Origin: Phocoena phocoena
Lineage: Eukaryota > Chordata > Mammalia > Artiodactyla > Phocoenidae
Direction: 5' to 3'
Assembly (NCBI RefSeq): GCF_963924675.1
Contig: NC_089235.1
Span: forward strand, 62,926,220 to 62,990,219
DNA length: 64,000 nt
The notes under the pieces were generated by a model, which saw nothing but the letters and a program-made list of their open reading frames with translations, had not been told where the DNA came from and made no database searches. Below are positions 44,291 to 57,404 of this stretch, in pieces (within the stretch, counting starts at the first letter, position 1; the number at the start of each line of letters is the position of its first letter). A program made the translations under genes and the position numbers.

Positions 44291-45558
44291 CAGAAGGGAG
44301 GAATGGGAGGTATATAGGAGTCGTAAGTTCATAGCAATTCTGAAATTCAGCAGGGCGGGTTGGTAGTTGCGTGAGTAGGACTAAAGACTTGGAAACAATC
44401 CCTCATGACTCTTGGCTCCACTTTCTGGGCTATTGTTTCTACCTCTGAGTTATTTTTCTCTCTTTCATGAAAGGTAGCCATGTTTTCAAGTTTGTAGCCT
44501 TCTCAGTGGTTCTAAAGACCTCTTTTCATTTTGTCTCTATCTGTTCCTTTCAATCCAAGCTGCTGCTATTTCTGCCGATTCCTTTTTCTTAAAAGCTTTG
44601 TGAATCTCCTGGAAATCTTACTGGGGTTCACTTCATTAGACAGAGGCCACCTCTACAAATATCTTTATGATAACATCTTCTTTCCTTTAGCCTTCTGCTG
44701 AGACTGCTGTGGGCTTTAAATTCCTTCAAAGCCCTATTGTTTTACTAAATGAGATTGTTTTAGATCTTTCTGGGGTCTTAATGAATTTAAAGAAGCATGC
44801 CCAAAATGCAGCATCTTAGAGCCCAGTCTGAGGTTGGGGGTCAGGGAGGGTAAAGCATCTTTAGAATAAATCAGAATTATGGTGTCTCAAGTTTCTACCA
44901 CACAGAACTTGGGAGGCTTAATTAGTTCTGCTCTTGACAAAATAGAGAGCTTCCTCAAGTCAAAAAGAGAAAGGCCCTCCTTGTTATCACCCACCTATCT
45001 CTGTTAAGTGTTGTGACTCACATGTCCAGGCATAGCTGAAAATCTGTTGAAATTCTAAAAATGAATAATGCATGATATAGTACTGTGTCCCAGAATTTGT
45101 TTCATTATCTAAGTTTTGCACACATTAATATGCCTCCCAATAAGATGACTTGTTTCTTAAGTATCACAGGAAAATGAAAGAGAAACAAGAATTGCAGAGA
45201 AATAAAAGGGTTTTGCCAAATTATTTCAGTGCTTTGATAAGTGAATTTGAATTAGTAAGTGAATCTGTTTCAGTATAAATTTTATTTAGAGAAAAATCTG
45301 TTTCTCCCTGCCCAAATAAGTAACTATTGAACATTTGTTTGAAATAACACCAAATTATTATCTACAGAGAGCGCCTGCATGTCTTGCTGTGTGCCTGCAT
45401 GTCTTGCTGTGAACCTGTACAGAAATCTATCAAGTAAGCAGTGAAATGATAGAACAAGGCATTGTGGACTTGTTCCCATATATTGTTTGAGTTGTAAATC
45501 ATGCCTAGGGTTCTTAGGAGAAAAGGTATCACTCAGAACTTCACCTTAGAAAACTGTT
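44291..45558. other. No recognisable gene; one 20-bp tandem duplication
   Basis: Unassigned sequence, perhaps an old retroelement interior at 44290-44900, but I cannot name it. GCCTGCATGTCTTGCTGTGT at 45373-45392 is repeated almost exactly at 45393-45412. Confidence 0.4.
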
Positions 45559-45929
45559 TGCTATGGACTGAATGTTTGTGTCCACAAAATTCATATGTTG
45601 AAATCCTAACCTGCAATGCGATGGTATTAGAAGGGGGGAACTTTGGGAGGTAATTAGGTAATGAGTATGGAGCCCTCATGAACGGGATTAGTGACCTTAT
45701 AAGAAGAGACAGCAGAGAACTTGCATCCATTCTCTGTTTTCTGCCACATGAGGATACAACGAGAAGATACCTGTCTGCAAACCAGGAAAAGTGCCTTCAC
45801 AAGACACTGGATCTGCCGGCACCTTGATCTTGGCCTTTCCGGCCTCCAGAACTGTGAGAAACAAATGTTTACTGTTTAAGCCACCCAGTATGATGTTCTG
45901 TTATAGCAGCATGAACTGACAATAAGACA
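45559..45929 (+). mobile_element. ERVL-MaLR LTR (MST/MLT1-like)
   Basis: Complete-looking LTR: 'tgctatggactgaatgtttg', 'attcatatgttgaaatccta', 'tagtgaccttataagaagag', 'caccttgatcttggcctttc', 'gcctccagaactgtgag', 'taagccacccagtatg'. It is about 370 bp, starts TG and ends CA-like, and is a solo LTR without internal sequence. Confidence 0.85.
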
Positions 45930-47839
45930 TGATTTCACCTCTTCATGTAAATACACGGAGAGGTTTTGTTGCTGTTTTGCTCCAAGAAGAATGTAACAGA
46001 AGGTTTCAAATAAAAGTATTCATCCACCTGTTTTGTCTTTTTATTAAAGTGATTTATTTTTATACCTCTGACATAAGTGATTTTCCTAACCAGTTGTGAA
46101 TTTTACCTTTGAGAGAAAAATGAACTTGGTATTCATATATAGGCTTTGTCTTAACTGCCGAGTATACACAGATGAATAAGGAACATCTTCAGCCCTTAGA
46201 GGACATATAGTGCAGGAGACTATTTCAATATAATTCAAAATTTGCTACTAGGTGTGATGAGTGCTGGGGTATGTGAAATCATGAATCTGGTGCCTGTTTC
46301 AACAGGTCAATTCAGAAAACTGCTAAGTGGAGTTGGTCATCAGTTCATGCCCCATGACCATCAATAGCTCCAAAAGTTCAATTTGTACACATTTGGTTAC
46401 TTTAAAGACCATGTTGAATAAACAATTGGCTAACCCATCAGGTGACTAATAGCTTTTTACTTACTTTGGGATAAGCCCTGTATGATTCTCAGAAATAACT
46501 GCTTGATTATTTAACAAAAAGTTCTTGCCTGTTAAGGCTTCCAAACCTTCCAAAGTCCTAGTAAGAATTAGTTTGTCATGCTCTTAGTCATTGTGGGCTT
46601 ATTTCCCCCTCGTTCCTGGGAAGGGGGAAGGTTTCTTCTCAAAGTAGCTCTCAATAAGCGAGGTGATGCCTGGTTTAACTGGACACTCACACTAAAGCAG
46701 GCCACTGTCCCCTTTCATCTGTGATCAGATTATTCCAAATAGTGTCACAGCGATTAGCTCAGTAGGTGATCAATGGTGGCTTGTGGAATGAGTGAGTGAG
46801 TCATTTACCGCGGGCCAATTTCCAAAGCCGATTCTCTGATTCTGTCACTTCTCTGATACCCAGCACTATAGCTGCGCACCTTACTCTATGGACCATGCAG
46901 TTTAGTGAGTGTTATGCTTTTGTCCATGGTTCACCTTTGTGTGGTGACACAGAGCCTTCTGAAGGTAGGTATTATCTTGAAATGATGCAACTCTATATTC
47001 TATGAAGTCTGGTCTTAGGCAACACACTGTGAAGATAAACCTTTCATCTAAAGAATCAGGCATTGAAGTAAGCAGAAGACCTTGTCCCCTGAATGATATG
47101 CAGACGCTTGTACTTATGGTTTATTTGGAAGCCAACTCAAATCCTTCTAACTCTGGCTATCACTAATCTCTTAGCAACCACAATTTATATGCCTTGTCGA
47201 TCACCTTTTTGTAGGAGCCCCAAGAACCGTATCTTTTTGCTTTTTACTTTCTGAGGAAATGGTTTAAACATCCTTCTGCTTACATCTTAAAAGAAAATGA
47301 CTGTAAAAGTCATATTAGATCATCCACTTAAACCATTATAAGAAGTGGAGAAAGTTACTGGTACTTAAATCAAGTTGGAGACCTTATCATTGGCCAAAAA
47401 TAGATGTATTTTTGCCTATTGTATTAAGAGATCAGTAGCTGCGGTGCCTAGTAGGGTTTGCAAGCCTCTACCTTGAATAATCAACTAAATTGTCAATCTC
47501 ACTGTGTCCTAAAGCCAGTAAAGGAGGTATCTTGCCAGTTGCGAACATGCTTGTTACTTCTACATTGTAATGGAGACCATTACTCTGGCTTGAGGTGCTT
47601 AAAGGGAAACTCTAGATTCTTGTCCAAAGCAAGGAAAGTTCTTTTTAAGTGCAAAAATATTGGAGTAGGAATGACTTGGGCTGGACTCCTACCTTTACGT
47701 TTTGGGTAATTGTTGCAGTTTCCCTGAACCCTAATCCCTCATCTGATTGTGGAAATAAACATAACATAAATGAATAGTTCATTAAATAACTGATGTCTTC
47801 TCTCTCCCATCCTTACTTTAATCAAGAATTGGTTCACTC
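45930..47839. other. Mostly unique sequence
   Basis: One diverged L2-like stretch at about 46170-46290 is possible. Otherwise no repeat, exon or RNA gene was recognised. Confidence 0.4.
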
Positions 47840-48250
47840 AACACTGATTCTCCTTTGCTTTGCTCTAACACAGAGACAAGAAAGCCAAGTATTCAATTTT
47901 CCGAGCTGCAATCCAGCTAGCGGTGGAGATATGACACAGTTCTGACCAATGGTATGTAAATTTAGTCTAATGGGAAGGGCTTCCATTAGGTAGAAGACCT
48001 GTGGTCCTCCTACCTTCTTCTTGACTGGGAAGCAGGCATGATGGCTGAAGGTGCAACACATCTCTTGCCATCATGAGGATGAGAGTCATGTCATAAGGAT
48101 GGTGGGACCAGAGGATAGAAAAAGCCTGGTCCCCAACAATACCATAGAATGGATATTCAATGATACCGGGCAGGCAGAAAGGTTCATTCAGAAAAAAACT
48201 TTTATTATCCTTCATGAGAGATTAGTTTTCTTCCTACTACCGTAACACAG
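47840..48250 (+). mobile_element. Old LTR-like element (MLT1-like)
   Basis: Text 'tgacacagttctgaccaatg', 'gggaagcaggcatgatggct', 'gaggatagaaaaagcctgg' matches the general layout of an old MLT1-type LTR. Confidence 0.45.
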
Positions 48251-50300
48251 AACCCATTTCATATAAACAAATCATCTGGTTTTGCTACGCTAAGAGAGAA
48301 TGTGCCTCCTCATTGCCTAGAGTCACATTTCAGAAGGACTGAATGCTGGAAATATGGTGTGGCTCAACCTTAAATATCTGACAGAAGCAGGACTCAGACC
48401 CCAGTCTTTCTGATTCCGGGGCCCATGTTATTTATCACTGCACTCACATGGTGCCCCGCTCCGGGTACTCAGCAAACTCTTAAAGAAAAGTTGCTGATTG
48501 ATGATGAATTAAATAATTTCTCTCTGTTTTTACATTAAAGAGTCTCTTCTTTCAGCACAATCTCATACTGACACTGAAACCAAAGGTCTCCATTAGCGGA
48601 TTCTTCTCTCTGTAGAAGTGAGAACTGAGCTGGGAGACAGCTGAAATGAATTTCGCGTGGCGTTGGCCTTGAATGTACTGATGAAAGGCACGACCCGGAG
48701 TTCTTTGGCTGGGCCCCGCAGGATAGCACACTTGTGGCCTTAGAGGCATGGGACTGGGGAACCACTCAGAGAAATCTGTCAAGTGCACAAACAGCAAGAA
48801 TGAGCCTCCACCTTGGATGGCCTTGCTTGGCTCCGTAATCGTAGCCCTTTTAAGGGATCATAGCAGAGACAGCAAATTCCACATTAATCCACTTTTTAAG
48901 AACAGATGTTCGGTATAAGCCAATAAGCTGTCGTGACTCAAAATGGGTCACAGACATTGCCTTTTGCCCAGGTCGAAGGCCAAAAACATACTGGGCATTG
49001 TGTCCAAAATGGGATTAAAGTAGTCTAAGTCCAGACAGCTTACATCCTTGATTCTATGGCTTAGTCAAGCATCGTGTTCATTGGAAATAGAATCTAGATT
49101 TCCTCCTACTTATCCAAATCCTGAAGTATTTGTTTCAGACACAAAATGCTTGGGACAGTTATATATTTCCCTCTGAATGCTCTGTTGCTTCTTTCTAATA
49201 ACATAATGAAAAAGCCTCAGTTAGACACTAACGATAGTAAGTTTTTAGTCAGGAAAATAGTATATGCTCGTGGTTGAATTTTCAAATGGTATCAAAAGGT
49301 CAAGAGGAGCAACTACTCTGTGCCTGCTGCTGGACCAGGACTTTTACCCGTTTGTGATGTTTTCTCATGGATGAAACAAACTCATCCCGTTGTAGGAGAC
49401 GGTCTGGAGAGTGTGAGATGGAAGGTCTTCCTCTACCTCCAGGGACCTGGGAGACTAAGGAAGTCGTGAGAAAGAATGGTTCTGTCACAGGGTGATGCTG
49501 TGTCAGAAATGCTTTCCAACTCAGCCATGCTGGATGGGAGGTCTGTTTCGGGAAAGTGGCTGAGAGTGTGTGTCAGTAAACTTACATATCATTGGTCAGA
49601 ACTGTGTCACATCACCACTGCTAGCTAGATTGCAGCTAGGAAAATCGAATACTGAGTTTCCTTGTCTCTATGCTAGAGTAAAGCAAAGGAGAATCAGTGC
49701 TGACTGAACCAGTTCTTGGTTAAGGCAGGGATAGGGGAGAGAAGACATCAGTTATAACCTAAACATCAGCCGGGTAGCCTAAACGTCAGTAATATGAAAA
49801 CTGACCCAAGAGATGGGAGCGGCAAATGAAGCTTCCATGGCAGCATATGCCTCCAGGGGAGACAGGTCCCTCCTGTATCATCCACAGAGCTTCTTTCTGC
49901 ACCCAGGCTGCGCACCTGCTGACCACAGCAGCTGCACTGAGCCCGGCCCTTCTTGGCCCTGTGGGTTTGGTGGTCAGGGGCACGTGGCAGTACAGTGGGG
50001 TGCTTTGGTAGTGAATTAGCCAAGGGGGGCAGGCGGCTTTTACTCTGAAACAGAGGCAGCTGCAGCCTCATTGAAAGTATGCAGCCACCTGTGGGACTGA
50101 GCGGTTTTTCTCTCTGTAAAACGAGGGCTAAATATTTGAACTGGGGAAAGCCCTGGGAGGAGTGGTAACCTGAAAGAGGCCAGAAGAAACTTCTTAAGGT
50201 GATAAGGTGAGGGGGGTGGGGGTGGCTAGAGAGGTTTAATTTAATTCAAATTGCTGGGTTTGAAGTTATTTTATACCCTACCTGGGTAAAGGAGGAAGAC
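48251..50300. other. Repeat-poor sequence, no gene supported
   Basis: No interspersed repeat was recognised. Short overlapping frames (48535-48797, 49766-50071) show no domain. A conserved noncoding origin is possible but not shown. Confidence 0.4.
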
Positions 50301-50309
50301 ACCCATCAC

Positions 50310-50480
50310 TGCCTTTAATCCTCAAAATATTCATTAAGGTCCGTATTATTATCTACATTTTGTGGATGAAGAAATTGAAGCTGAAAAAGATGAAGAGGCT
50401 CGGCCAAGGTCACGTGGTTGGCAGGTAGGTGGACACCAGTTTGGCCCGTAATATGCGTTTTTACCACAAGCCGTAGCATC
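50310..50480 (-). mobile_element. MIR SINE
   Basis: Antisense MIR text: 'ctacattttgtggatgaaga', 'ggctcggccaaggtcacg', 'ggttggcaggtaggtggac'. Confidence 0.6.
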
Positions 50481-52029
50481 TCAAGACTGAGACATGCTAC
50501 ATGCTAGCCTGAACGTGCTAGTTTAGGGGCTAAGTGCCCAATTTTACCAGCATGAATATCCATTCCTCTGGGCCATTCGATAGCCGGGAGGAGCACATAG
50601 CTTGGCAAGGAGGTCCTATTACTGTGTTTTGTAACAGGTATTATTAGGGCAGTGTGGGATGACCTAAGATGTGGAATGGAATTGGTCCAATGTCTAGGAG
50701 CCGTTCCTCTATCCTTAACCTTTCTCAAAATCATCAGGTCGAGTCTGGTTAGGCTATCATAGTAGAGCGAAGGTTCACTTGCCTTATAGGCAGCAGTTGG
50801 CAGGGACCCCAGTTAACTGTGTTCAGAGACTATCTCAAAATTGTTTCAGGGGTTGCCAGCAGCAGTGAAGTTATACTAGGGTAGAGTTTCTGAACTTGAT
50901 ATTGTGACAGTCCTGTAGTCAGTGACTCTTTAAGTGCCTGCCTCACCATGAACTCCCTTTTGAGAAAAGTGCACGTAATTACATACCTTAGTGCTTGCCA
51001 ACTCAGATGCCTACAAGGGTCAGGCATGTAAGTTAAATCAGTGAAGCTGGTTGACAGTAGGGATATTGGAGACTATGTTGAACTGAGAGCTTATGGGCCT
51101 CTAAATGGGTCACGGGTCACTTACTACTCAGTATCTGTTGACTGTGGCTAGTGTTGTCTGATATTCCAGGTTTTCAAGGGCAGCTGGAAATCTGGAGTTT
51201 TACAAGAAAGCTTTCTATTTAAAAATGTTGGTTGCACATTAACTTAAAAACAACACCGTGTGAGCTTTCACGCTCCACCCACAGCACCACCGTGCTGCCT
51301 CCTGCTCTCCGGGGAGGAAATGTCATGGGGGTGATGGCAGGTCTCTTCAGCTTTTGCCCAGAAATGCCCCGTGGGAAGCATGCTTTTCAACATGGAAGCC
51401 TAATACTAGAAGGTGACTGCTCGGCTCAGTCAGACCCTTGCTTTTGTGGAATTGGACCAGAAGGTAGAGAGAGTTACGTCATAATAACAGGAGGAGAAGA
51501 AGCAGACCCTGAGACCTAATGCCAGGAAACCTTAACGGCAGAGCTTTCAGACTGGAGGCCTGCTGGTGAGAGGCTGATCACGTGATGGAACGGCTAGTGC
51601 TTTTGCTGTGGGCAGTGCATTGCTAGAGCTAACATCAGGTTTTACTTAATGTCCCGTTTTATCTTTACAATAAAACCCACTGCCCAGGGGAAACCTGAGT
51701 ACGTCTGGGGATCTTGTAATTTCAGAGATGCTGGTCAATGCAGCAACCTGTGCCCAGATACATATATTTGTTTGTATTAGAACGCCCGTTCTTCCTCATG
51801 ATGATTGGCTCTGAAGACCATGTGATCCTGCCCCTCCTGCTGATTGGATAAGTGGGGACTATGTCAGCCAAGTTGAACCAATCAGATTTTACACCTTGTG
51901 AGTTCGAGGTCTTGTTAGTTCATTCATATGAATGCTTGAAGAGATAATATAAACGCAGGACTTGAGGTTCTTCTGATGGGATGGCCATTTCTAGTAAAAT
52001 TCATTTACATAGTTTAAAAGGCCCAGCCA
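50481..52029. other. Mostly unique sequence
   Basis: A stretch at 51780-51990 has three ATTGG/CCAAT-type motifs in both orientations and may be an old repeat. No gene or named repeat could be supported. Confidence 0.4.
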
Positions 52030-52385
52030 GAAGTGACTTCTGTTTCCTTTTCTAACCTCATCACTCACCAGTCTCCCTGACACTCCCTCTGCTCCAGGCG
52101 TCCTGGCCTCCTTTCAGGCCTACACACAGCTGTGGTCATCCTGCCTCAGGGCCTTTTCACGTGCTATTCTTTCTTCTTGGTGACCAGTTAGCTCCTAGGC
52201 AACCTTTCAGATCTCAGCCCAAAGGTCACTTCTTCAGAGAGATCTATTCTTAAGCTTCAGATTAGATCAGATCCCCCCCATTCTTCCTTTGACCCTCATT
52301 ACACACTTCTGTGGCACTATACATTTTCTGTTTCTTCATAACATTAGTTCACTATTGCCCTTCATTATGGTTTTCCTTCCTGCCT
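52030..52385 (+). mobile_element. L2 LINE 3' region
   Basis: Sense L2 text: 'ctgcctcagggccttttcac', 'agatctcagcccaaaggtca', 'cttcttcagagagatctatt', 'acttctgtggcactatac'. Confidence 0.75.
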
Positions 52386-52404
52386 CTTTTCCTTGTCACA
52401 GAAG

Positions 52405-52550
52405 TAGTTAAGAGCATTACTCTGGGCTCAAATCCTGGTTCTACTATTTACTAGGTAGGTGACTGTGCACGTGTTTCTTAACCTCTCGTAATCTGTTTGG
52501 TCACCTATGAAATAAGGATAGTAATGGTAACCAGAAAACTTCCTGTATTC
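52405..52550 (+). mobile_element. MIR SINE
   Basis: Sense MIR text: 'agtagttaagagcattac', 'gctcaaatcctggttctac', 'gtaggtgactgtgcacgtg', 'cttaacctctcgtaatctg'. Confidence 0.7.
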
Positions 52551-52972
52551 TCATTTGGGGCAGCTGCTGAGTTTGAGTGATTTTTCCGTCTTTTTGTGTG
52601 CCCTTTGCAAAAGACTAATGCTTTTTGGAATGTCATTTTAAACGTTTTTATTCCTAAAATTTCGTTCTGCTATTATGTAACAGGAAAGAGGTTCTGAGCT
52701 CATTATCTCAGGAATATGATGGCACATCAGAAGGCGAAAGAAGGAGTTTTTCCTTGATATTTGTATTTCAAAAGTCTACGCATTCAGAGGGATTCTGAAA
52801 GGATGCGTATGAACAGACTATCCCAGAGATTTGGGAAAATGCAAAGGAGGAAAGGGTCATAAACAGCCCTACTGAGTTTCCTGTAGTTCTGTCTGGCTTA
52901 AGTATGAAGAATGACCCTGAGTGTTTAGGAAGTGAGCCAGGAGAAAGTCTAAAGTCAAGAATGGAGACCATA

Positions 52973-53199
52973 GGGACTTCCCTGTTTGGTCCAGTGGGTA
53001 AGACTCTGTGCTCCCAATGCAGGGGCCCCGGGTTCGAGCCCTGGCTGGGGAACTAGATCCCACGTGCATGCTGCAACTAAGAAGTCTGCATGCCGCAACT
53101 AAGAGTCTACGATCCACAACTAAAAGATCCCGCATGCCGCAACGGAGATCCCACGTGCTGCAACTAAGACCCGGCACAGCCAAAATAAATAAAAAAATA
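52973..53199 (+). mobile_element. Older CHR-1-like SINE with expanded internal repeat
   Basis: It starts GGGACTTCCCTGTTTGGTCC and carries GGTTCGAGCCCTGGCTGGGG (B box-like). The body then repeats a GATCCCxCATGCCGCAACTAA-type unit about five times, making the copy longer (227 bp) than the relative at 40655. The TSD AAGAATGGAGACCATA is perfect at 52957-52972 and 53200-53215. Confidence 0.93.
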
Positions 53200-53215
53200 A
53201 AGAATGGAGACCATA

Positions 53216-54175
53216 TATTCCAAACATGATTGAATCAATGATTGAAGACAGGAAAGGGGACCTACAAAGGGAGACAGCTCAGTTGATGCCTGTGAGGTTA
53301 AATAAACCAAATCAGATGCCTTCATCCCAACGTTGCAGGATGCAGTAGCACTCCACAAAATCCCCTCAAATTAGAGGTAACCCCTTTCAAAGGAGAGGGA
53401 CTCCTCAATTTCTTAAGATGAAACCTCTAGTAATCTGGGAACTTGCAATAGAAATAAAGTCAAGAAATTAAAGCAAACATATTTCTCACACATTTGAGCT
53501 TGGAGACTACCTTTCTGACATATTTTCTAAGGAGAGTATATAATGAGGTTGTTTTGACACCTTTGATAAGAATCTCATCATTTTTCCTGTAGTTCATGAT
53601 AGTTGCTCCAAAGGTAACCAGACCTTGTACAGCCCCTTGGGACAGTCTTGTCAGCAATGGCAAGGGTGACAGGTGACTATACCTTATTAAGATTAATGAC
53701 AACTGTGGCAAGGAAGGCCACCTGGGACCACTTTCCTAGGAGTGACTGGGTTTGTGGCAGGCACTTAAGAATTTATGAACTCCTTAGAGATAGGGTATCC
53801 TTGGGCCATGAGGCTTTGAGGAGAGAGACAGGACATTCAAGTGGATTAGGATGCATAATACAGAGTCCCATTGGGATCTCTGATTAATTTCATAGAGGTT
53901 TTGCTTAGTGTTTTCGGACGAGCATTGTTAGAGATTTCACACTCTGTGTGAGGGTTGCGAGACTCTGAGGCAAGGTTGGGTGCCCATAAAGTGGAGGTTT
54001 CAAAATATAGGATTGGTGCAGAATGGAGAAATCTTAATTCGATTTTTGCTGCATTAATAGATTGAGGATGGTGAGATTTCCGGTCTTCTTGGTGAGGCCA
54101 GATGACAGTTGAAGAGAAACATGTATAAAGTAGAAAGCAATTAAGAGAGTGAACCATGTTATATGAAGGATGGCT
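53216..54175. other. No recognisable gene; 123-codon frame without motif
   Basis: An open minus-strand frame at 53846-54217 has no recognisable domain. The region is otherwise unassigned. Confidence 0.35.
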
Positions 54176-54209
54176 GAAGGATCTGGGAATATTAACCCAC
54201 AAGAAAGAG

Positions 54210-54335
54210 AGCTCCACGTGACACGATTGTCAGCTTCAAATATTCAAAACCCTGTCACTTGGAAGAGAGATTACACTTATTCAGTATGGCCCCAGGCCAC
54301 ATCCAGGTTCAGTAGGTAGGAGTTATAGAAAGGCA
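54210..54335 (+). mobile_element. Ancient LINE/SINE-like fragment
   Basis: Text 'gtcagcttcaaatattcaaa', 'ccctgtcacttggaagagag', 'attacacttattcagtatgg' recalls a widely conserved ancient LINE (L3/CR1-type) 3' region. Family uncertain. Confidence 0.35.
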
Positions 54336-54449
54336 ACTTTTAACACAGAGCAGACAACTCAAACAGAGATGTCTGAGGGTTGGATGGGCTGAATTCATGG
54401 CCAAAAAAGGAAGTCAAGCATAGGTTGGCAGCAGTATCATAGAAACAAA

Positions 54450-54618
54450 GTGGTGCAGTGTATTCGTTGGGACTTAGGGATGGAATTGAGTTCCAGTTCT
54501 GGCACTTACCGAGTATAGGACACATAGTAAGTTGCTTCATTTTTCTGCTTCAGTTTCATAATCTTTAAAATGAAGAAAAGGCATAATTGTTGGCAAGGCT
54601 TAAATTAAATAATTGACT
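54450..54618 (+). mobile_element. MIR SINE
   Basis: Sense MIR text: 'ttgagttccagttctggcac', 'ttacttcattt'-type phrase, 'cttcagtttcataatcttta' and 'aaaatgaagaaaaggc'. Confidence 0.65.
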
Positions 54619-54644
54619 TTAGTTCTTAGTTGTCTAGAAAGGAG

Positions 54645-54645
<1 letters not shown>

Positions 54646-54692
<47 letters not shown>
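54646..54692. repeat. (GT)n microsatellite
   Basis: About 23 perfect GT units in a row. Long perfect dinucleotide tracts are usually length-polymorphic and can form Z-DNA. Confidence 0.97.
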
Positions 54693-54695
<3 letters not shown>

Positions 54696-57400
54696 GCATT
54701 TCTAGTTCCTCTTAACCTGAAATTCTATGATTCCAAAGTCTTTGTAGAGAAAAGTTGAAAGAATAAGCTATTCTTCTGCATTCCTTAGGTACTGCTCAGT
54801 ATTTTGAAATGAGCTTAAAAGCCTTTGGAAGTGCTCCATTTTCTTATGAAATTGTTTTGATGTGGTTTTCTTCAATCACAAATTCAGTTTAAAACAGGTG
54901 GAAGGTACTTAACTCTCATTCTAGTGCCATCTAAGACCGAAAACTATCCCTCCCTTCGCCTGTGCAGAATGAGGTATGAGGATTTTTTTACCGAGAAGTT
55001 GAAAAAGACAGAGACGGATGAGCAACCACAACTCGATCCCCTGGTTAATAGTACGATTTGATTATGTTTACATATCAGACTCGTGTTTGGGGACCTCTGA
55101 GCCTCTGTGCCCGTTTATCAAATTGCAAACAGCACCACTTATGCGCAGCTGGTGATAAAGTACTACCACACAGTTGAATAGTTCTCCCAGTAGAAAATTA
55201 TGATTTCCCAAGATAAAAGCTGGCTACCTGATGCCAAGGCAATTCATCAATTCAATGACAAAAAAAAAAAAAAATCAGACAAACCACTCTTTTGGTATAG
55301 TGTAGGGTGAACAATTGGTTGATTGACTGGGTTTTGGCTGCAAATACAGCCAAAGCAAACCTAAAGCAACATTAGTTCATGGGAATTTTCATTATAATGT
55401 AATTTTTCTGCTGAACTTTCCAATTTGCTCTCAAGTTAACTGTGGGAGTCGAAGTTAGGTGTTCCCATGACCATTAAGGGTATTGTGTTTGTTTGCAAAC
55501 AGGAATTGTGGTTTTCATTTCCAATTTGATGGTACTGTGCCATTTTCCATGATAATTTATCTGGACGGGGAGGTTTGGTTTGTAAAGGAAGAAACTCTAT
55601 CCTGCTATCAATACACCGCAGAGGAGACATCTTAAAATCTCAGAGCAAGTGCCGTTTGAGTTTTGTTTTCCTAGCCACAAGTAAGGTGGAGTAGGATAAC
55701 CCTGGGCTAGGAAGTAAGAAAGAACTCATTCATTTGCTCATTTACTTAGCATATGTTCATTGAGTTCCTTTTAATGTGCCAAGTGCTATGTGAGGCTCTG
55801 GGGATTCCGCAACAGACTGACAAGCTGCTTGCTCCCCTAGACGTTACAACTTCTAGAACAGTGGAGGTGGAGAGACCAGATAATGAACATACAAATACTC
55901 CTCAACTCTTGGCCTCTGTATTTGCTTTCTTTTCTTATTTTGTGCCCTAGGGTAAGTTATTAACTTGTGCAATAGTGTCTCACACACAGCAGGGCTCAGC
56001 AAATGATAGCTTTCTTACCTCCTCTACTCCCTACCCTACCGGGCTCTAGAAAAAGAACAAACTGTCTCCTTTTCAGTTTGGTTGATGCCTTTCTTGAGGC
56101 CAGAAGAATGAAGATCCTTGTCATCTTATGAACTGTGGATTCAGGATGAATTGGGTTATTGTCTAATGTTCCTGTGAGGGTCTGTCTGTCTTTTAAGTCC
56201 CAGAGCTAATCAACTTTTTTTGCCTAGCCAAAGAGAATACTTCCAGATGAACTACTTTCAACCCATAAATGATTTTTTTAAAAAAACACCTATTGCAAAT
56301 AGCTTGTCTTGACTGGAGACCCATTCTATCTTTTCCTGAATTTCCATCAGTTAAGGTGTTTAAGGAAAGATGTGAAAAGTAGTGGATTTTATAATCACTC
56401 TCCAGGAGGTAGAGGTTGCTTTGGGTGTATTGCTGGGATGACTGTGTAGTTACCTGGTTAGAAATTGGGACACAGAAGAACTAATGGTAAATCGATTGAT
56501 AGGGAAATAAATATCATTATTAATTAGTAATTATAATTTTAAGTGCAAACACAATTTATGATGGATAAAATATGTAGCCATAATGCTGTTTCTCAAATAA
56601 AATATGTCTGGAGTTTCACACAATTGAACTGAAACAAATATTTGTATACTACATTGGCAGCCCACTGGGAAGTTGAGGGAATGAATAAGATGTGACTTGA
56701 ATATTCCCTTTACCCCTCTCATTACCCTTCCCATGTTCCAGTACTTATAGTTTATCCTTCATCCTTAGTATAGATTTCATATGTGCTACCAAAATCTTTT
56801 CTCCTTGAAAACTGAGTACATCTATATTATGTAGAGAAAAAATGATTTGAAATCTTAACATAACTCCCGCTCTCCCCAGAAGACGCTAGTTCTTTAGCTG
56901 TGTTAACTGGACATGGTGCCAAAGGGAAATCTGGAAAAGCCTGGAAGAGACAAGAGGGATTTTCATTGGAAAGGGCAGAGTTATTGGTAGGAGGGAAAAT
57001 ATCCAGAAAGGATAAAGGAATCCAGAAAAGATGGAGGCAGAGAACCTGTTGGGAGAGATCTTGAAAGCTTGGGATGGGTTGGAAAAGATTTTGTGAGTAG
57101 CTGCCATATATGAAATACATAGAAAGAATGATAAGTCTGGCTGTGCATTGAAAATGTAATTTACTCCTGGCCTTTTTTTAGGAGAATACAGTAGAGATGT
57201 CAATTACATTCCAATTATCGTGGCTGCTGGGTAGGGCTGTCTTTTTTTTTTTTTTTCCTTATGCAATACTAAGGAGAGATGGGCCCTCAGAATGGCTTTA
57301 TAAAGTTTAACTTTGATAAAGCATTTAAGCCATTCTGGCATTTTTATGCCTTAAAATGCTTTGTTTCTCCAGGCATCCTTTAAGACATTTCTTCCAGCTA
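54693..57400. other. Repeat-poor sequence, no gene supported
   Basis: A possible L2 3' piece lies near 55730-55900 (antisense). No named repeat or exon pattern was recognised in the remainder, and frames at 55436-57203 carry no motif. Confidence 0.4.
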
Positions 57401-57404
57401 TAAA

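Noticed and set aside
53846..54217. 123-codon open frame on the minus strand
   Set aside because: No domain, no exon signals, and it partly overlaps old repeat-like sequence.
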